A DNA stretch of 60,000 nt from the NCBI GenBank assembly GCA_037447655.1, contig JBBHKE010001410.1:64001-124000 (forward strand). The letters run 5' to 3'. Position 1 is the first letter of the stretch; each line of letters opens with the position of its first letter. A model generated the notes under the pieces. That model made no database searches. It was not told the origin of the DNA and saw only the letters and a program-made list of their open reading frames with translations. Below are positions 10,861-21,023 of this stretch, piece after piece. Position numbers and translations under genes: made by a program. This stretch comes from Zygnema cylindricum (lineage: Eukaryota; Streptophyta; Zygnematophyceae; Zygnematales; Zygnemataceae).

Positions 10861-12030
10861 TATCTTTCCATTGCAACTGTTGAATGAGAAGGTGGGGGGG
10901 GGAGGGAGAGAGAGGTAAGGAGTACATCAGAAAGGAATTGTATCTTTCCAACAAAACCGTCGGATGAGAGGGGGAGAGAGAAAGAGAGGGAGGAAGTCTA
11001 TCAAAAGGTAAGAACCTCACCTATCCATCGCAATTGTCGGAATAACAATGTGACAAGTGCCCATGGATAAAAATGACCTTAACTGAGAGGGGGAGAGAGA
11101 GGGAGATGGAGGGAGTATATTGGAAGGTAAGAATTAAATGAGATAGGGAGGGAGGGAAAGGGAGAGGGAGGGAGTATATCAGAAGATAAGAATTAAACGA
11201 GATGGGGAGGGAGAGGGAGAGAGATGCAGTATATCGGAAGGTAAGAATTAAATGAGAGGGAGAGGGAGAGGGAGAGGGAGATAGTACATCGGATGGTAAA
11301 AACCTTACCTATTCATCGCAACTGTGGGAACAATAATCCGACAAATGCCCATGGAAAAAAATGACCTTAAATGAAAGGGGGAGAGGGAGAGGGAGAGGGA
11401 TGGAGTACATCGGAAGGTCAGAATTAAATGAGATGGGAAGGGAGACAGAGAGGGAGAAGGAGGGAGTATATCGGAAGGTAAGAATCAAATGAGATAGGGA
11501 GGGAGAGAGAGGGTGAGGGAGGGAGTCTATCGGAAGGTATAAATTAAATGAGATGGGGAGGGAAAGGGAGAGGGAGTGGAAAGCAGTATATCGGAAGGTA
11601 AGAAATAATTGAGATGGAGAGGGAGAGGGAGGGGGAAACAGTATATTGGAAGGTAAGAACCTTACCTCTCCAAATCGCAACTGTGGGAACAAAAATCCGA
11701 CAAGTGTCCACAGAGAAAAATGACCTTAAATGAGAGGGGGAGAGGGAGGGAGAGGGAGGGAGTACATCGGACGGTAGGAATTAGATGCGATGGGGAGGGA
11801 GAGGAAGAGGGGGGGAGTGTATCGGAAGGTAAAAACCTTACCAGTGCATAGGAAGGTCAGAAGTAAATGAGATGGGAAGGGAGAGGAAGAGGGAGAGGGA
11901 GGGAGTACACAGGAAGGTCAGAAGTAAATGAGATGGGGAGAGAGAAGGAGAGGGAGAGGGAGGGAGAGGGAGGGAGTACATCGGAAGGTAAGAAGCTTAC
12001 CTCTCCATCATAAATGTCAGATAAATAATC
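10861..12030. repeat. higher-order minisatellite with GA-rich core
   Basis: A unit of about 60-75 bp (GTATATCGGAAGGTAAGAATT, then AAATGAGATGGGGAGGGAG and a GA tract) is repeated more than a dozen times. A second block (ACCTTACCTCTCCATCGCAA, CTGTGGGAACAATAATCCGA, CAAGTGCCCATGG, AATGACCTTAAATGAG) recurs near 11010, 11300, 11660 and, shortened, 11990. That gives a higher-order period of roughly 300-350 bp. Confidence 0.85.
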
Positions 12031-12069
12031 CTAGAGTTGTGCAAGGAGACAAATGAGTTCGAAGGCCAA

Positions 12070-12155
12070 AAAATAACATTAATATTAATAGCATTAATAT
12101 TAATATTAACATTATATTAATAATAACATTAATATCGATAAACGGTGTACTTTAA
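12070..12155. repeat. AT-rich TTAATATTAA repeat
   Basis: Short tract of ATTAATATTAATA units. Confidence 0.7.
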
Positions 12156-12378
12156 CATTTGGAAAACCTCTTTTGGAACTTTTTGGAACCCCATTTTGGA
12201 AACTTTTCGGATTCTTTTTGAAAAGTTCTTGGAAATTTTTTGGACACTTTTTACGAACTTTTTGGAACTTTTTTGTGGGATTTTTTTGGAAATTTCTGCA
12301 AACTTTTTGGAATTTTTTGGAAACTTTTTGGTTTTTGGAAAACTTTCGAAACTTTTAGGAAACTTTTTGAAAAGTAAT
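12155..12378. repeat. tandem repeat, ~12-14-bp unit TTTTTGGAAAC
   Basis: About sixteen diverged copies of (A)CTTTTTGGAA. The 132-aa and 61-aa Phe/Leu-rich plus-strand frames are translations of this repeat. Confidence 0.85.
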
Positions 12379-12424
12379 TTTTTTTTATTTTTTTTTACAA
12401 TTTTTTTACTGCTAAATTTCTCAC

Positions 12425-12445
12425 CTCATTTGAGAGATCCGCCAT
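12425..12445 (-). other. possible first coding exon of a second host gene
   Basis: On the minus strand ATGGCGGATCTCTCAAATGAG is followed at once by GTGAGA, a strong 5' splice site. It would encode MADLSNE in phase 0. Upstream (plus 12446-12540) looks like a leader with CCGATTCCCACAGAGGAG. The downstream intron would be the TTTTTGGAAAC repeat. I could not place further exons with confidence. Confidence 0.3.
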
Positions 12446-12539
12446 TATCTCCTTTTTTCGAAAAAGACAAAAATTCTCCTCTGTGGGAATCGGAGAAACC
12501 GAGAAAAAAAAATTCAACGGAAAAAATTTTCTTTTGCCA

Positions 12540-12832
12540 ATAAAATAAAAAAAAAAAAGATAACAAAAAAGGACAAAAAAAAACAGATAATTAAAAAAAA
12601 AAAAATTATGAAGGTGAAAAAAAGAAAATGCAGTCGCTTGTGTTTCTTCCAAAAAAAAAAGGTTAGAAAAAAAGAAAGTTTCATTAAAAAAAAAGAGAAA
12701 AAAACTCAGCTTCTTCCAAAGAAATCCTCCGTTCACAAAAAAATATAACAAATTTCTCAGCCAGTAAATAAAAGTAAATAAAAGTAAACACAATAAAATT
12801 GTTTTCCTTTGAGAACAATGCAGGACTGAGAA
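12540..12832. other. poly-A/T-rich low-complexity DNA
   Basis: Long A runs with AAAAAAGAAA patches; no gene. The minus-strand 183-aa frame across 12395-12946 is Phe-rich low complexity. Confidence 0.6.
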
Positions 12833-12925
12833 TGCGAAATCGCACAAAACCGCACAAAATCGCGAAAAGTCGCACGAAATCGCATAAAACCGTACGAAAT
12901 CGCACGAAATGGCACAAAATGGAAA
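12833..12925. repeat. tandem repeat, 10-bp unit AAATCGCACA
   Basis: Nine or so copies of AAATCGCACG/AAACCGCACA. The core is shared with the 20-bp repeat at 14480-14625. Confidence 0.85.
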
Positions 12926-13082
12926 ACATGGGATTACCCCGGGCAATACCGCAACTTGTGGTTAAAATAACGATAAAATACGTATTTTATTAAAAAACAA
13001 GTTTTCGTACATTTGAGTAGGTACATTGCAGTACGAATTCGCACTTTAAAAACTGTACTTTATAAGATCTATCGTCTGCTGC

Positions 13083-13185
13083 AAGCACTCTCTATCCTTC
13101 CCTCTCCCTCTCCACCTCTCCCTCTCCCTCTCCACCTCTCCCTCTCCCTCTCCCTCTCCCTCTCCCTCTCCGCCTCTCCCTCTTT
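13083..13185. repeat. (CTCTCC)n microsatellite
   Basis: The same hexamer as at 7966 and 9287, but here the plus strand carries the pyrimidines. Confidence 0.9.
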
Positions 13186-13299
13186 CTAACAATTCTTTAA
13201 AAAAACAAGTTGTTAAAGAAACAACAACAATTTAAAGAAAACACCATACCATAAATAGTGCACAGATCAACAAATGAGAAAATAAAAAAAAGCAAAAAA

Positions 13300-13432
13300 C
13301 AAAAAAAGCAGAGAGAGAAAGAGAGAGAGAGAGAGAGGAAGGAAGCACCTGTGAGTCCTTCAAAGACAAGCCTTACCAGAAGAGGTAAGAGAGAGAGAGA
13401 GGAGGAGAGGGAGAAAGTTCAGGAAGAAGTAA

Positions 13433-13476
<44 letters not shown>

Positions 13477-13600
13477 GACGAACCCTAACAGAAAAGGTAA
13501 GAAAGAGAGAGAGAAAGAGAGGGAGGGAGATTCGAAGACGTAACCCTAACAGAAAATGGTACGAGAGGGAGAGAGAGGGAGAGAAGCTAAGTTTCCTTCA
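13300..13600. repeat. GA tracts with a ~80-bp repeated block
   Basis: Blocks ending AGAAGAGGTAAGAGAG (13370), AACAGAAAAGGTAAGAAAG (13480) and AACAGAAAATGGTACGAGAG (13545) are separated by (GA)n tracts; 13440-13470 is pure GA. Confidence 0.75.
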
Positions 13601-13734
13601 AATGTACCATAAGGCATGCCAGGTCCTTCACTGCTACCGGTAACAACACTAAATCAACCAAAAAATACGGAATCATTCCGTACAGGAACCGCTCGGAATC
13701 ATCAAAGGTCGCACGAAATAATCAAAGATCGGAC

Positions 13735-14478
13735 CATAGTTCAAAAGTAGGCTTTTTTATGGTAGGCCTTTGGTAGGCGCACAAAACTTTGCACAAAACT
13801 TGCGCAACTTAGGCATACTGTATGTGTGTGCTTCGTGCACACTCCTGTACGAACGTTCGAATCTGACGTAAGATCAAAGTACTCCTGTACGAACGTTCGA
13901 ATCTGACGTAAGATCGAAGTACTCCTGTACGAACGTTCGAATCTGACGTAAGATCAAAGTACAGCGCACGCCGCCGGACGAAATTTTTTAGCGTACTGAC
14001 ACGGCGTAGGATGACATTCCGGGGGAAAAGCCACCAACGGGGTTGGTCCGTAGGTTTTGGTAATTTTTTATTTTTTTCGTCCCATACTGCCTGGTTGGTC
14101 AATTTGAGGCTTTATTTAGTGTGGCCCTCAAAATTGAAGACGCTAATATGACAGATTGTCCTTTCGTAAGTTGTGTTATGGGCTTTTCATGTGATCTTTT
14201 TAAAATCGCATACTTTGATCAGCGACCGTCCGATTGTCCAAATCTGACGGTTTAAAAAAAAAGTCCCTCAAAACTCATAGAAATATTTTTTTTTGTCCGA
14301 TTTTTTTTCAAAATTTAGACATGTCGTTTAATTCTCTATCGATCGATGTGCAACTCAACCCTGTCCCTATTTTATTTCATTTTGCGGCCAATACAATATG
14401 GGTCTTAAGGGCATATTGTATGTTTTGCGTACAATAGGCATATTGTATGGGCGTACGGTCACCTACTTTTGAACTATG
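13735..14478. mobile_element. hAT-type MITE, copy 1
   Basis: The terminal inverted repeats begin CATAGTTCAAAAGTAGG. The element is flanked by GATCGGAC (13727-13734) and GATCCGAC (14479-14486), an 8-bp target duplication with one mismatch, as expected for hAT. No transposase is inside. Related copies lie at 21024-21788 and 24191-24648. Confidence 0.8.
13841..13960. repeat. exact 40-bp tandem triplication
   Basis: Three consecutive 40-bp units starting ACTCCTGTACGAACGTTCGA; only one base differs (A/G in the second unit). It lies inside the MITE, near its left end. Copy 2 of the family has a single diverged equivalent. Confidence 0.97.
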
Positions 14479-14479
14479 G

Positions 14480-14625
14480 ATCCGACGAAATCATTAAAGG
14501 CTGCACAAAATCATCAAAGGTCGCACGAAATCATCAAAATTCGCACGAAATCATAAAAGGTCGCACGAAATCATCAAAGGTCGCACGAAATCATCAAAGG
14601 TCGGGCGAAATCATGAACGGCGCAT
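14480..14625. repeat. tandem repeat, ~20-bp unit GTCGCACGAAATCATCAAAG
   Basis: About seven copies. A shorter stretch of the same unit is at 13690-13735, on the other side of the MITE, so the MITE inserted into this repeat. Confidence 0.9.
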
Positions 14626-14639
14626 AAAATCAGCATACA

Positions 14640-15590
14640 GTGCGAAAATCAATAATAAACATAGAGAATTGATCATGGCAGTGACTGTTTTGGTTGCGCA
14701 CAGTCACTTACGTCATTTTGTCAAAAATTATACGTTTGAAGTACACATTGGTAGAAGTAAAGTACCGTTGAGTCTTTTGACGGTCAATCGGTTGGACAGT
14801 TTTGACTTTCAAAATATTTGCGTGGTTCACACTTGAAAAAGGGGAAAACGGTATGGTATGAAAACGGTACTTTTTTTTGTCCGCCGTGAAATGGCACTTG
14901 ACGCTAGCCTACGTCAACTAGCGTGTCGTGATAGGAGCCACTTGTCCGTACGAAAAGTAAACGCTTTGCGGACATGATATGTACGAATCCTTCCAAACCA
15001 AAATGTACTGCCACGCAAGCGTTTGTACACACCGAAAATAACCGCGAAGGAACTTTGGGCATGAACTTTTTTTTCCATCGGTGTTTTTTTTTTTTTTTGA
15101 CATTACGTGTTCTCTTATGTGATTGGTCCCCTAGTTTGTTCATAAGTGTGCAACGGAATGAATTCTTGTACGGTTCACGTCCGTGCGCTTCGTTTTCGAA
15201 AATCTTCAAAAACGAAAAAGTGCATTCCGATCATGATGTTCGATGGCGAACGGCAGTTGCCGTTTCCTTACGCAGCTGTCGAGTTTTGACGCGTAGAACT
15301 GCATCTTTTGTCCGCCGCTACGCTCCAAAACGGTCGAAACCAACCGCTCCAACAGTCACCGCCGCGTTTTTTGTCATTTTTTGAAGTTTATCGTATGGAT
15401 CCTAAAATTTATGACATCGTTTTCCCATTTTTCCAAGTGTGAACCATTGTTTCAACCGCTTAAACTTTTGCCGCGCTTGCGAGCGTCGACCGTCATAATA
15501 AAATTAGCAATTCACACGGCCGGCCAAGGTTTACGGTAACAAAACTGCGGCAACCACGTGTAAATAAAAGTGTTGCAGACAGTCACGTTT
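14640..15590 (+). repeat. dispersed repeat X, copy 1 (interrupted at 14824-15445)
   Basis: The parts 14660-14823 and 15446-15580 match, in reverse, the continuous copy at 21789-22090 (shared TTACGTCATTTTGTCAAAAA and TTTCAACCGCTTAAACTTTT). No coding capacity recognised. Confidence 0.75.
14824..15445. mobile_element. TIR element inserted in repeat X (622 bp)
   Basis: The ends are inverted repeats of about 28 bp starting GGTTCACACTTG. Repeat X copy 2 lacks the whole segment (its sequence runs AAAATATTGTTTCAACC), so this is a clean insertion. The target duplication is not clear; an ATTTG/ATTG-like remnant is possible. Internal open frames have no recognised motif. Confidence 0.75.
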
Positions 15591-15708
15591 TGTCGTTACG
15601 TGAGCTCCACGGTGAGAGCACGTTGGATATTAAGTTATTAACTTATCCAATCTAAGCGTTGCATTGAACTTAGACGCAAATTGAAACGAAACCTCTAAGA
15701 CTGAAGTA

Positions 15709-16326
15709 CACCGCGAATCGTAATTAGAGTAATGAAAAAGATAGAGTAAAAAAACAAAAAAAAACAATTACAGTAATTGACGCTAATTTATGTGATAGAG
15801 CTTTTTCAACTATGAAGTTTACTCTAATTTATTTAGTTATTCTATATTGGGTTATGTCGGCGATAATTATTTGCGCGATAATTATGAACAATAAATTACG
15901 TAGACAAACAAAATGTGTCAGCCCGGTATAGTATTGACGTCATTATGGCGTTAATAATATTTGTCGCATTGAATGTCAGTTAATGTTCACACTGACGACG
16001 ATGTTGTCGACGGACGAGAGTTATGCGAACGGTTTTTTTTCGATGTGATTCATTTCTTTGTTTAGTGCGATTTCACGTGCGAGCGCGATTCCATTAAATC
16101 ATTATTTGTACCTTTTTACTTTTAAAAGTACAATTTTGCATTGTCAGACGTCGTCCGTACTCCACACTATTTAAAAATAACCTATATTAGATTTTTTTAC
16201 GCTAATTAAACCTCACCTAAATTAGAATAATGAAAAAATTAGAATCGATTACTCTATTTGATGTGATAGAGTCGAAATTTCGAGCGACCGAATTAGAGTA
16301 ATTTACTCTAATTACGATTCGCGGTG
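15709..16326 (-). mobile_element. TA-flanked TIR element (MITE), copy 2
   Basis: 618 bp, in reverse orientation to copy 1 (1076-1690), with the same CACCGCGAATCG termini and TA on both sides. The right arm of the surrounding palindrome preserves the empty site: GAAGTACTGTAAG against GAAG-TA-element-TA-GTGTAAG. This shows TA as the target duplication and suggests a Tc1/mariner-type origin. Confidence 0.85.
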
Positions 16327-16592
16327 TAGTGTAAGTCTTGTACGGAAATGTTAAAACGCACGAAAGGAAATAAACTTTGTGCACTATAATAAAACGAACC
16401 GGCGTAAAAATATCAATTGGAATTAAATGAAAAAAATGCACATCGTCACGGGCGACGAAATCGAGCCACACTATCTACAAGTCAACATTCTTACATTGAC
16501 AGCGAAACTTCGTTTCGTGCGTTTCAAAAAAAAATTCGTACAAGACTTACAGTACTTCAACTTAAAGAGGTTTCGTTTAAATTTGCGTCCAA

Positions 16593-16847
16593 GGGTGGAC
16601 TTCTATTAGCGAGAAAGTATGGTTTTTTACTGACGGTCGTACCGTTTCGTACAGGTTGGTACATTTTTTTTAATTCCTAGGAAAACAACACTAAAGAAAA
16701 ATGTCCAATGTTGTAGGCGTAATTTCGGACCGTCAAATTTTTGAGCCACGCAAATAAAAAGTGGTTTACTGTCGCGACCTAATGGATGGCACACCTTTCA
16801 GTAAATTTTTCCGTACAATTTTTGAGACGCCTAATGGAAGTCCACCC
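16593..16847. mobile_element. short MITE, 255 bp
   Basis: Inverted ends GGGTGGACTTCTATTAGC and (reversed) GGGTGGACTTCCATTAGG. No coding capacity; target duplication not resolved. Confidence 0.65.
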
Positions 16848-16872
16848 TAAGGGTGAAGTTCCATCATACGTT

Positions 16873-18175
16873 TGAAATTCTATGGGCTCCATTGCCATAC
16901 AAAATTCGCAGATCAAAAAGAAGTTAATCTAGATAGTGCCGACTCCAACTCGATATAAACCCAAATGACTGACCCCTTGACAATTAGAACCCCATTAAAG
17001 CTTCACCCTTGTGAATCGATACTTTCTGTGTGCTCAGTTCCACCACAAAATGCAAAGTTAGAATATGTGACTTGGATACATTCACCCACTTTGACTTTCC
17101 CTTAGAAATGCAGCCACCCAGGCAGGCAAAAACTCTGACCGACTACACCCCTATGTAGCCTAGACTCCCTTGAGTCCGCAGCAAAAAGAATCACTGCAAA
17201 CGGCCAAGTAAATTGATAGTTATGGCTGGCCAAAGTTTGCCATTTATACAGATGCTCTTTGGGAGAGAGGTGGCTACCTACCCAAAATATTCTAAGTCCT
17301 AAACCCCTCTCTAAACCCTATATTATTGAGGTACGGACCAATCATATTACCGTATAGTACATAAAGGTACAGGTATCGGTGTACCTTTTTTACGCCCATC
17401 GTACGACATGGCTAAAAAAGTCAACACATGTCTTATCCGAATTCGCTCGTATAATCCTCAGAATTCGTGCTTTCAAATCTTATCTCTCCACGTGGCGCCA
17501 AGTCATGCCACGTCAGAAAGACGGTACCGTACAAGAAAGTACAGGTGCCGGAGTACTTTCTGTACGAAGAGTGTACGATATTGCCATAACATGACATTTG
17601 TCATATCCGGATTTGTTGTGTTCCGTTTCGTAGATTCCGCAACCTGTACGATGTCGCCACGTGTCATCCGGAGTGGTGACGTCCGCAAACCGCCAAATTA
17701 TCCTTTCGCATAGCCGGCGCTAATCAGGACCATCCGATTTATTTCGACATTTCATACGGACCGTCGAAACAAATGTCCGTACTATTTGTTTCGTCCGATA
17801 CTTAAAAGTAGAATTGTTTCTATGCCATATAAACCGTAATCCAGTTAAATGGAAAACCTTAACAAATACTATTTAAATATCTACCAAACCCTAGCACTAG
17901 TCCTAGACTAAACGGATAAGGCTAACGACTATTGGTTACTCGACGGACGGTAGGTACCAGGATCAATTCTTGGGTTCGACAAATACCTTTTTGGTAAGTC
18001 TACCAAATATACACCCTTTCTCGATAGAGAGCCTAGGCAGCCATGGCTCTAGCTCCCTGTCCAGCCTTCAGTGACTACAACAAGTGTGGGGGCTTGGAGA
18101 AGGGAGTTATAGGCAGACTGCCTCTGCTCTTTTTCGTATACTAAAACAGACATAGAAAATACTCAAATATCAACA
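16873..18175 (-). mobile_element. family A LTR (3' LTR of a minus-strand element)
   Basis: It starts TGAAATTCTATGGGCTCCAT on plus and ends CAACA, i.e. TGTTGATATTTG to ATAGAATTTCA in element sense; 1303 bp. The reversed polypurine tract CTTCCCTTATTTTCTAGTC follows at 18176. An antisense tRNA-like segment lies at 17901-17980. Confidence 0.9.
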
Positions 18176-19225
18176 CTTCCCTTATTTTCTAGTCTATTTT
18201 CCTTTCAACTCCCACAAACAAATAAACAAACATCCCCTCCCCTTTTTCTTTTCCCTTTTTCCTTTTTCCTTTTCATTTCATAAAACTTAAGAAAATACTC
18301 TCTTATTTAACACAATGCATTAGATGAATCGAAATAATAATTGCATCACACATTTTATTTAACATCCCACTTTTCATAAATCCGAGCAAAGATTTTATCT
18401 ACCTCATCACTTTTCCATCCACACACAAACCGATTTCCCTCTTGCGATCCAAACAGCCAGCCCCATCTCCAATCTGCAACATACACCCAGATGCTAACCC
18501 TTTTACAAACACACCTCCATAAATGCCATCACTCCTTTTAGTGATGTCAAACCCATTACCCCCAAAAATTGAGCTTTCCTCACTCTCTCCCATCAATTTC
18601 TTTCCACTATCACTTTCTATTTTTATTCCCAAAATATATTTCTCCTCCCCTAAACCTTTCATTAAATATTTTCCTTCTCCCTTATCCTTTAGAGCCCCCT
18701 CTAGATTTACTTCTCCCCTTTCCTCAGAGTCCGTTGAAGTCTCCATTTCCGACCAGTTTTCAGTTTCCAAAATATCTATAAAATTGTCCTCATTAATTTT
18801 ATCTTTCCCGTTTTCACTTATGGATCCTAGATCTGACTTTCTCATTTCTAAGTCATACACTCTACACTCCTCGACATCCTCAAGTACCTCCTTTCTCTTT
18901 ACTTCCCTTATACCTCCAAAAGCACATTGTTGCTTTCGTGGAATTTCTGTGTATTTTTCTCTCTTCTCCATTCTACCGATGTGAAGAAGCTCCAAGATTT
19001 CTTCATCCTCTTTCTCCTCTTCCCCTTCTTCCTCCTCATTCACACTCCAACTTCTAAGTTCTTCCAAACGAGGATACTCCTCTATATAGTGACCCGGTTC
19101 TCTACAAAAGAAGCAAACCCTTTTTTTCAAAGCTCCTCTTTCTTTTCCTCTCCCTCTCTTTCCACCAAAGTTCCGATAAGGTTTACCTTTGTCTTTCTTA
19201 CTCTCATCACGCTTCTGCTCGTCAC
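18176..19225 (-). pseudogene. Gag zinc knuckle plus pol-remnant region of family A, 5' truncated
   Basis: An open frame of 243 codons (18399-19130) covers the zinc-knuckle zone, the acidic EEEEGEEEKEDEE block, CAFGGIREVK, an integrase-tail remnant (RVYDLEM), an RT remnant (GLGEEKYILGIKIE) and the RNase H remnant (GFDITKRSDGIY, CMLQIGDGAGCL). The zinc knuckle reads CFFCREPGHYIEEY, so its last Cys is lost. The Gag N-terminus is absent: at 19225/19226 the sequence changes abruptly to Ty3/gypsy. Confidence 0.85.
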
Positions 19226-20548
19226 CGCCGCTCCAATCGATCGTCGGATTCCACTTTTGTAGCCACGGCTCCCCAAGGTTACCTCATGGTCTCCAAGAGG
19301 TAATACATGAATGGTGTCGTACCATTTGAACTTCCCAATTCCGACGCGTAACCTCGGAGTACGATGAGTAATGGATAGGGAACTTCCATCTGCCAATTGC
19401 ACCGACTGACGATCTGTTAGCACCACGAGCGGAAGTTTCAACTTTTCACCGTTACCTCGTTGATGAAGTTCCCTGATGCGCCAGAGTCTACCATGAAGCT
19501 AGCGGGGCTCATTCCAATTCGACCTTGAAAAATTAAAGGGTCTCGTCCTTCACTAGCTAACCTCATGACGTTAAGTTTGCCCTTCTTAGGACCTCCCCTC
19601 TTTGGGCATTCTCGGGCCATATGGTCTAGGGAACCGCACAGGAAGCATAAGCCGTGTTGCTTCCTCCGTTGAAGCTCCTCGGGGGACAATTCATTAGGCT
19701 TGGCCTCGGTAGTCTTCTTCTTTTTCCGCAGCACGTTGACCGCCTCCTTATCCTCATCAATTGCTCTGAGTTCCATGGGAGTTGGACCATCATCTCGTCG
19801 ACTTCCTTTGCCGCTGCTCGACCCATAATGATAGGGTCTTCGGAAGGTGAAGTCAACATAATCGGTCCGTTCAGCAAACTGAATGATTGCCGAGAGACTA
19901 GGGGTCCTACTTTCCTAAGCAAGCCATTGCTCCACATCCCTCCGAATGGATGCTTTAAGCCCCTTCACGTAGCGATCTATGACTTCATCCTCCGTCATCG
20001 TAGGTATATGAACTTTGCACTCCAAGAACCGCTGCGTGTACTCCAACACTGAGGTTCGTTTTCTCAAAAACGCAATCTTATCCCTTGCCGCCTTAACCAT
20101 GTTAACGGGTTGCCAAGAGTCGCGGAGGAGTTGAATGAATAGAGACGAGAAACAGTCGGTATCTCATCGTTTTCCATCATGGTTCTCCACCATGCTCCCG
20201 CTGCCCCTTTCAGAAAACCACCAGCGTAGTGAATCTTCTCACGGTCCGATAGGCTAGGAAAATTCTCGAGATAATTCACAATGGAGAACAACCACGCATC
20301 GAGGTTCTTGTGCTTGGTCGGGTCAAACTCGTCAAGAAGTCTTAACTTCGGTCTCCTTAAGTCTCTCTGCATGCCTCTATGAGGTCGTTCACCAAGCTGA
20401 GATTCAAAGGTTGCGACGGTGTTGCTTAGTTGAGCATTCTGCAATCTAACGTTTTCTAACTGCCGAAGAGCTTGCGCTAATTTTTTCGTGGTGGATACGC
20501 CGTGTTCTCCCATGCTGTCGAGTCACAAGGGAAGGGCTTCGATACCAA
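19226..20548 (-). pseudogene. Ty3/gypsy gag-protease fragment
   Basis: Gag starts near 20513 (MGEHGVSTTKKLAQAL). It has the retrotransposon Gag core FDPTKHKNLDAWLF...FLKGAAGAWWRTM (about 20350-20170), one zinc knuckle CFLCGSLDHMAREC (about 19640), the protease active site FMVDSGASGNFI (about 19490) and the protease end LGEPWLQKWNPTIDW (about 19260-19226). Frames change several times. Everything downstream (RT, RNase H, integrase, 3' LTR) is missing, and the break is at 19226, right after the protease. The primer-binding site 20534-20548 reads TTGGTATCGAAGCCC on minus, close to the conventional 3'-end initiator tRNA-Met site. Confidence 0.85.
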
Positions 20549-20997
20549 TGTAAAAGGGCCAAAATAACCACAATACACCACAATGCACAACGGAAGGACT
20601 CCAAGGATCTCCCCGTAGCAACAGCAAGAGTACACAACACTCACAGATAATGGTTAAGCTTTATTAATCGGAAGAAAGATTACAGGTTGAAAGCTCGCTG
20701 CAAAGGTCTATACGAAGAGTGTCTTGTTCACTAAGTTTACTTCCCTATTTAAACTAACTAGCCGCTAGTCAACCTAGTACTATCCAATTGTACATGTGGA
20801 CCTTCACGGTCAACCGAGGTCCATCCAAACTATCTTTCTAGAACTATGTAGTTCAATCTACATTCTACGGCGTTGCTATGCTGCTACGCTGCGTTGCTAC
20901 GCTACACTTCTAAGTTGTTCCGTTGCTCTGCTGCGCTACTCTGGTGTCGCAGCTGCGCTGCTCTGGAACCGCAACTATAGCAACCTCACCTCTAACA
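20549..20997 (-). mobile_element. 5' LTR of the Ty3/gypsy element
   Basis: 449 bp, from TGTTAGAGGTGAGGTTGC to CCCTTTTACA in element sense, directly before the primer-binding site. It contains a TATA-like TTTAAATAGGG (about 20753) and an AATAAA signal (about 20660). The part 20870-20970 is rich in GTAGCA/GCAGCG repeats. Confidence 0.8.
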
Positions 20998-21023
20998 ATG
21001 CTGTACACTTTTTTGTAATCTTG

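Larger units (their letters stand above)
15600..16872. mobile_element. palindromic element interrupted by two MITEs
   Basis: Left arm 15660-15708 plus 16327-16370 matches the reverse complement of 16500-16592 (shared GACGCAAATT, AAACGAAACCTCT, GTAAGTCTTGTACG, AAACGCACGAAA). The arms are interrupted by the elements at 15709-16326 and 16593-16847. No transposase. Confidence 0.6.

Noticed and set aside
12395-12946. 183-aa Phe-rich minus-strand protein
   Set aside because: Low-complexity poly-T translation; only the last seven codons with a GTGAGA donor were kept as a weak exon candidate.
14480-14625. CRISPR-like array
   Set aside because: Unit and spacing are those of a plain tandem repeat without unique spacers, and the DNA is eukaryotic.
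18523-18984. Plus-strand Ser/Pro-rich 153-aa frame (and similar at 27444, 41281, 49448, 52499, 55551)
   Set aside because: Antisense shadow of the Gag-pol-remnant ORF; recurs wherever that ORF occurs.
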